From positions 62,001 through 126,000 of the forward strand of contig CAZSNT010000005.1 in NCBI GenBank assembly GCA_964607765.1: DNA of 64,000 bases, in the 5' to 3' direction. The DNA comes from CAZSNT01 sp964607765 (GTDB lineage Bacteria > Verrucomicrobiota > Lentisphaeria > Oligosphaerales > JABHEG01). A program made the translations under genes and the position numbers. Numbering within the stretch: the stretch's first letter is position 1; each line of letters begins with the position of its first letter. Below, piece by piece: positions 62,307-64,000 of the stretch. A model generated the notes under the pieces. That model made no database searches. It was not told the origin of the DNA and worked only from the letters and a program-made list of their open reading frames with translations.

Positions 62307-63104
62307 CTATTGCCGACACTCGGCTTCATAGGATTTGAGGGTGGCGAGTTCCTGCGGGAGGTGGTCGGCAGGGGCGCGCCAATTGATCCATTCGCCGCTG
62401 AGGTAGCCCTGGTAGTCGATGGAAAGAAGCAGTTGGACGGCTTGGCGATGATCGACGATGCCGGTGCCCATGGGCACCATGCGCCCGTCAGGCCCGTCGC
62501 CGTCGTGAACGTGGAGGTGGCGAATCCAGGGCTTGAGGGCTTGGAAGGAGTCCTCGACCGTGGCGAACCCGCGCCTGACGGGGTGGAGGATGTCCCAGTT
62601 GGCGGCGATCGCGGGATGGTCGACCTGGCGGAGGGCGGCGGCCACGCGCTTGGGGTCGGACCACGAGTCGTGCGTTTCGAGGCAGATGGTGACGCGCCTT
62701 TCGGCTGCATGGTCGGCCACAGTGGCAATGGCCTGCACGAGGAAGTCGACGTTCGGCCCGCCGTCGGCCTGGGGGCCGGCCCCGCCACCGAAGACACGGA
62801 GGGCGGGGATGCCCAGGTCGCCGGCCAGGTCGATGCGGTCGTGGGCCTGGGCAATCATGTCGTCGATGGCATCGGGGGTGTTGAACTTGCAGGAGGTGGC
62901 GAGACATGCGAGGGCGATACCAGCATCGGCGGCCTGCTGGCGGGCGGCAGCGCGCTCGGTCTGCGAGAGCGAGACCTCGATGCCGTGGGCATGCTTGGCA
63001 TCGATTCGTGGTTCGATGCCGTCGTAGCCATACTCGCTGGCCAGGGCGAGGACCTCGGCCAGGGAGAGATCTGGGGTAGAGAAGGTCATGAATGAGTACT
63101 TCAT
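62307..63104 (-). CDS. Sugar phosphate isomerase/epimerase
   Basis: A 265-residue TIM-barrel protein of the xylose isomerase-like family; the ATG at 63104 follows AAAGGA. Motifs: MTFSTPDLSLAEVLALASEY, GIEPRID, IALACLATSCKFNTP, CLETHDSW with the metal-binding Glu, NWDILHP, and HLHVHDGDG. The family interconverts keto sugars or handles inositols. It shares strand and operon context with the GH31 gene. Confidence 0.88.
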   Translation of the reverse strand: MKYSFMTFSTPDLSLAEVLALASEYGYDGIEPRIDAKHAHGIEVSLSQTERAAARQQAADAGIALACLATSCKFNTPDAIDDMIAQAHDRIDLAGDLGIPALRVFGGGAGPQADGGPNVDFLVQAIATVADHAAERRVTICLETHDSWSDPKRVAAALRQVDHPAIAANWDILHPVRRGFATVEDSFQALKPWIRHLHVHDGDGPDGRMVPMGTGIVDHRQAVQLLLSIDYQGYLSGEWINWRAPADHLPQELATLKSYEAECRQ

Positions 63105-63131
63105 CGGTGCAGTCCTTTCACAGTTCAGCAA

Positions 63132-64000
63132 TCAGCTTCTTTGGACAACAGTCTTCGCCGCAACGTCAGTCGCGGCCTCGTAGGCCACTGTGGTGATTTG
63201 ACGGTCGACATCATGGTGCCAGCCCTCGGCCTCTGCCTCCAGCTCGGACGGGCTGTCGAACAGGGGCAGTGTCCTGCCGTTCGTTTGCACGGAGGACGGC
63301 TTCGCAGACTGACGGTGGATCTCCAGCACAACCCGGCGTTGTAAGAGCTTGCCGGCAAAGTCGCCGGCGGCTGCGCCGACGTCGACCGCCAGTTCGTTGC
63401 CGCCCATTGCACTGCAGCGTATCGCGGTCGTGGCGTAGGCTCCATCGCGGTATTCCAGGCTGACGCCGTCGTCCTCGTAAAGCGTGAAGATTGCGGACTC
63501 CGCAACCGACGGGTAGATGGCCAGAGTCAGCGGATCGCAGGGCTTCTCGTCGATCGTGTGCATGTCCGGGCCCATGGGGATGATCGATCCCGCCTTCACG
63601 AAGATGGGCATCTCGTCCAACGCCGCCGGGTAGGCCTGCAGCGTCTGCCCGCCCACGTAGACGGTCTTGCCGTCCCGGTAGTCGATCCACTCCGTGCCTG
63701 CGGGAAGGTAGACGTCACGCGCCGTCGCGCCTTTCCAGACTACTGGAGCGACCAGGAGCTCGCGGCCGAACATGAACTCGAAGTTCTCCTGCTCGCTGTA
63801 GAGCGCGAGCCCCAGTCCTGCGCCTGCGCCGGCGGGCGTATCGATCTCGATGAACTCGTGGGTGAAGTCCATGCCGCGCATGTAGAGTTCCATGGGATCC
63901 GCTTCGTAGAAGTCGAACCGGCAGTTGGGGTCGTCCGGGAAGTCGATGGCCAGAGCACGCATGAGCGGCTCTTTGGTCCGGTACGCGTTCCAGTTGTAGG
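63132..64000 (-). CDS. GH31 alpha-glucosidase/xylosidase, N-terminal part outside window
   Basis: The last 289 residues of a GH31 enzyme; the reading frame stays open to the window edge. Visible are the end of the barrel (EPLMRALAIDFPDDP), FMFGRELLVAPVVWKGATAR, VYLPAGTEWIDYRDGK and FVKAGSIIPMG, which are standard in the family's proximal beta domain, followed by a distal domain with ALALYPSVAESAIFTLYEDDG-like composition. The catalytic Asp residues lie outside. Probably intracellular or periplasmic depolymerisation. Confidence 0.88.
   Translation of the reverse strand, partial: YNWNAYRTKEPLMRALAIDFPDDPNCRFDFYEADPMELYMRGMDFTHEFIEIDTPAGAGAGLGLALYSEQENFEFMFGRELLVAPVVWKGATARDVYLPAGTEWIDYRDGKTVYVGGQTLQAYPAALDEMPIFVKAGSIIPMGPDMHTIDEKPCDPLTLAIYPSVAESAIFTLYEDDGVSLEYRDGAYATTAIRCSAMGGNELAVDVGAAAGDFAGKLLQRRVVLEIHRQSAKPSSVQTNGRTLPLFDSPSELEAEAEGWHHDVDRQITTVAYEAATDVAAKTVVQRS

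Overview
A GC-rich draft bacterial contig (a run of 100 Ns sits at 62149-62248). The right-hand third carries a GH16 glycosidase, a sulfatase with a large C-terminal extension, a GH29 fucosidase, a very large lipoprotein, a beta-propeller glycosidase, a sugar isomerase/epimerase and a GH31 glucosidase. That mix, with short GC-rich interspersed repeats, suggests a polysaccharide degrader of the PVC type (Planctomycetota, Verrucomicrobiota/Kiritimatiellota, Lentisphaerota) or Hydrogenedentota. This taxonomic call is inference; no ribosomal gene is present.

Layout. (1) 1-182: start of a winged-helix gene resembling replication-relaxation proteins. (2) 805-11620: a colinear block of thirteen genes, mostly for secreted, membrane-anchored or lipid-anchored proteins, built around an ExbB/ExbD-like proton-motor pair, a membrane-anchored papain-like protease, three paralogous coiled-coil secreted proteins and three paralogous lipoproteins. 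(3) 11813-32085: a probable sigma54 promoter followed by a long operon: ABC transporter (ATPase, a receiver-domain/permease fusion, two substrate-binding proteins), an asparagine synthase-like amidotransferase, a methyltransferase, a 1416-residue histidine-kinase-like protein, an NtrC-type regulator, three unknown proteins, and a 1505-residue fusion of receiver, HD, CYTH and nucleoside-hydrolase domains. (4) 40405-32111, minus strand and convergent with (3): a three-gene operon encoding a compact single-chain fusion of RNA polymerase beta and beta-prime (1953 residues), a protein resembling part of sigma54, and a sigma54-activator-like AAA+ ATPase that lacks the GAFTGA loop. (5) 41324-44219: an IS21-family element that splits a small lipoprotein gene with a clean 5-bp target duplication. 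(6) 44384-47637: small and partly broken genes. (7) 47876-49519: tyrosine recombinase next to a 3-prime fragment of initiator tRNA (49748-49792). (8) 50012-64000: GIY-YIG protein, a DUF4143 ATPase, then the polysaccharide-degradation genes.

Interpretation. The integrase beside a tRNA fragment marks the right border of an integrated element; everything to its left, including the second RNA polymerase, is probably element cargo. The most exciting system is the polymerase triad at 32111-40405: polymerase, candidate sigma54-like factor and remodelling ATPase in one tight operon look like a self-contained alternative transcription machine. The signalling operon opposite it combines one large kinase with several receiver proteins, a small-molecule importer and nucleotide/nucleoside-processing domains, and may sense a nucleoside- or pyrimidine-like compound. 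The envelope cluster at the left shares a short C-terminal motif among otherwise unrelated membrane proteins and appears to be a second undescribed assembly.
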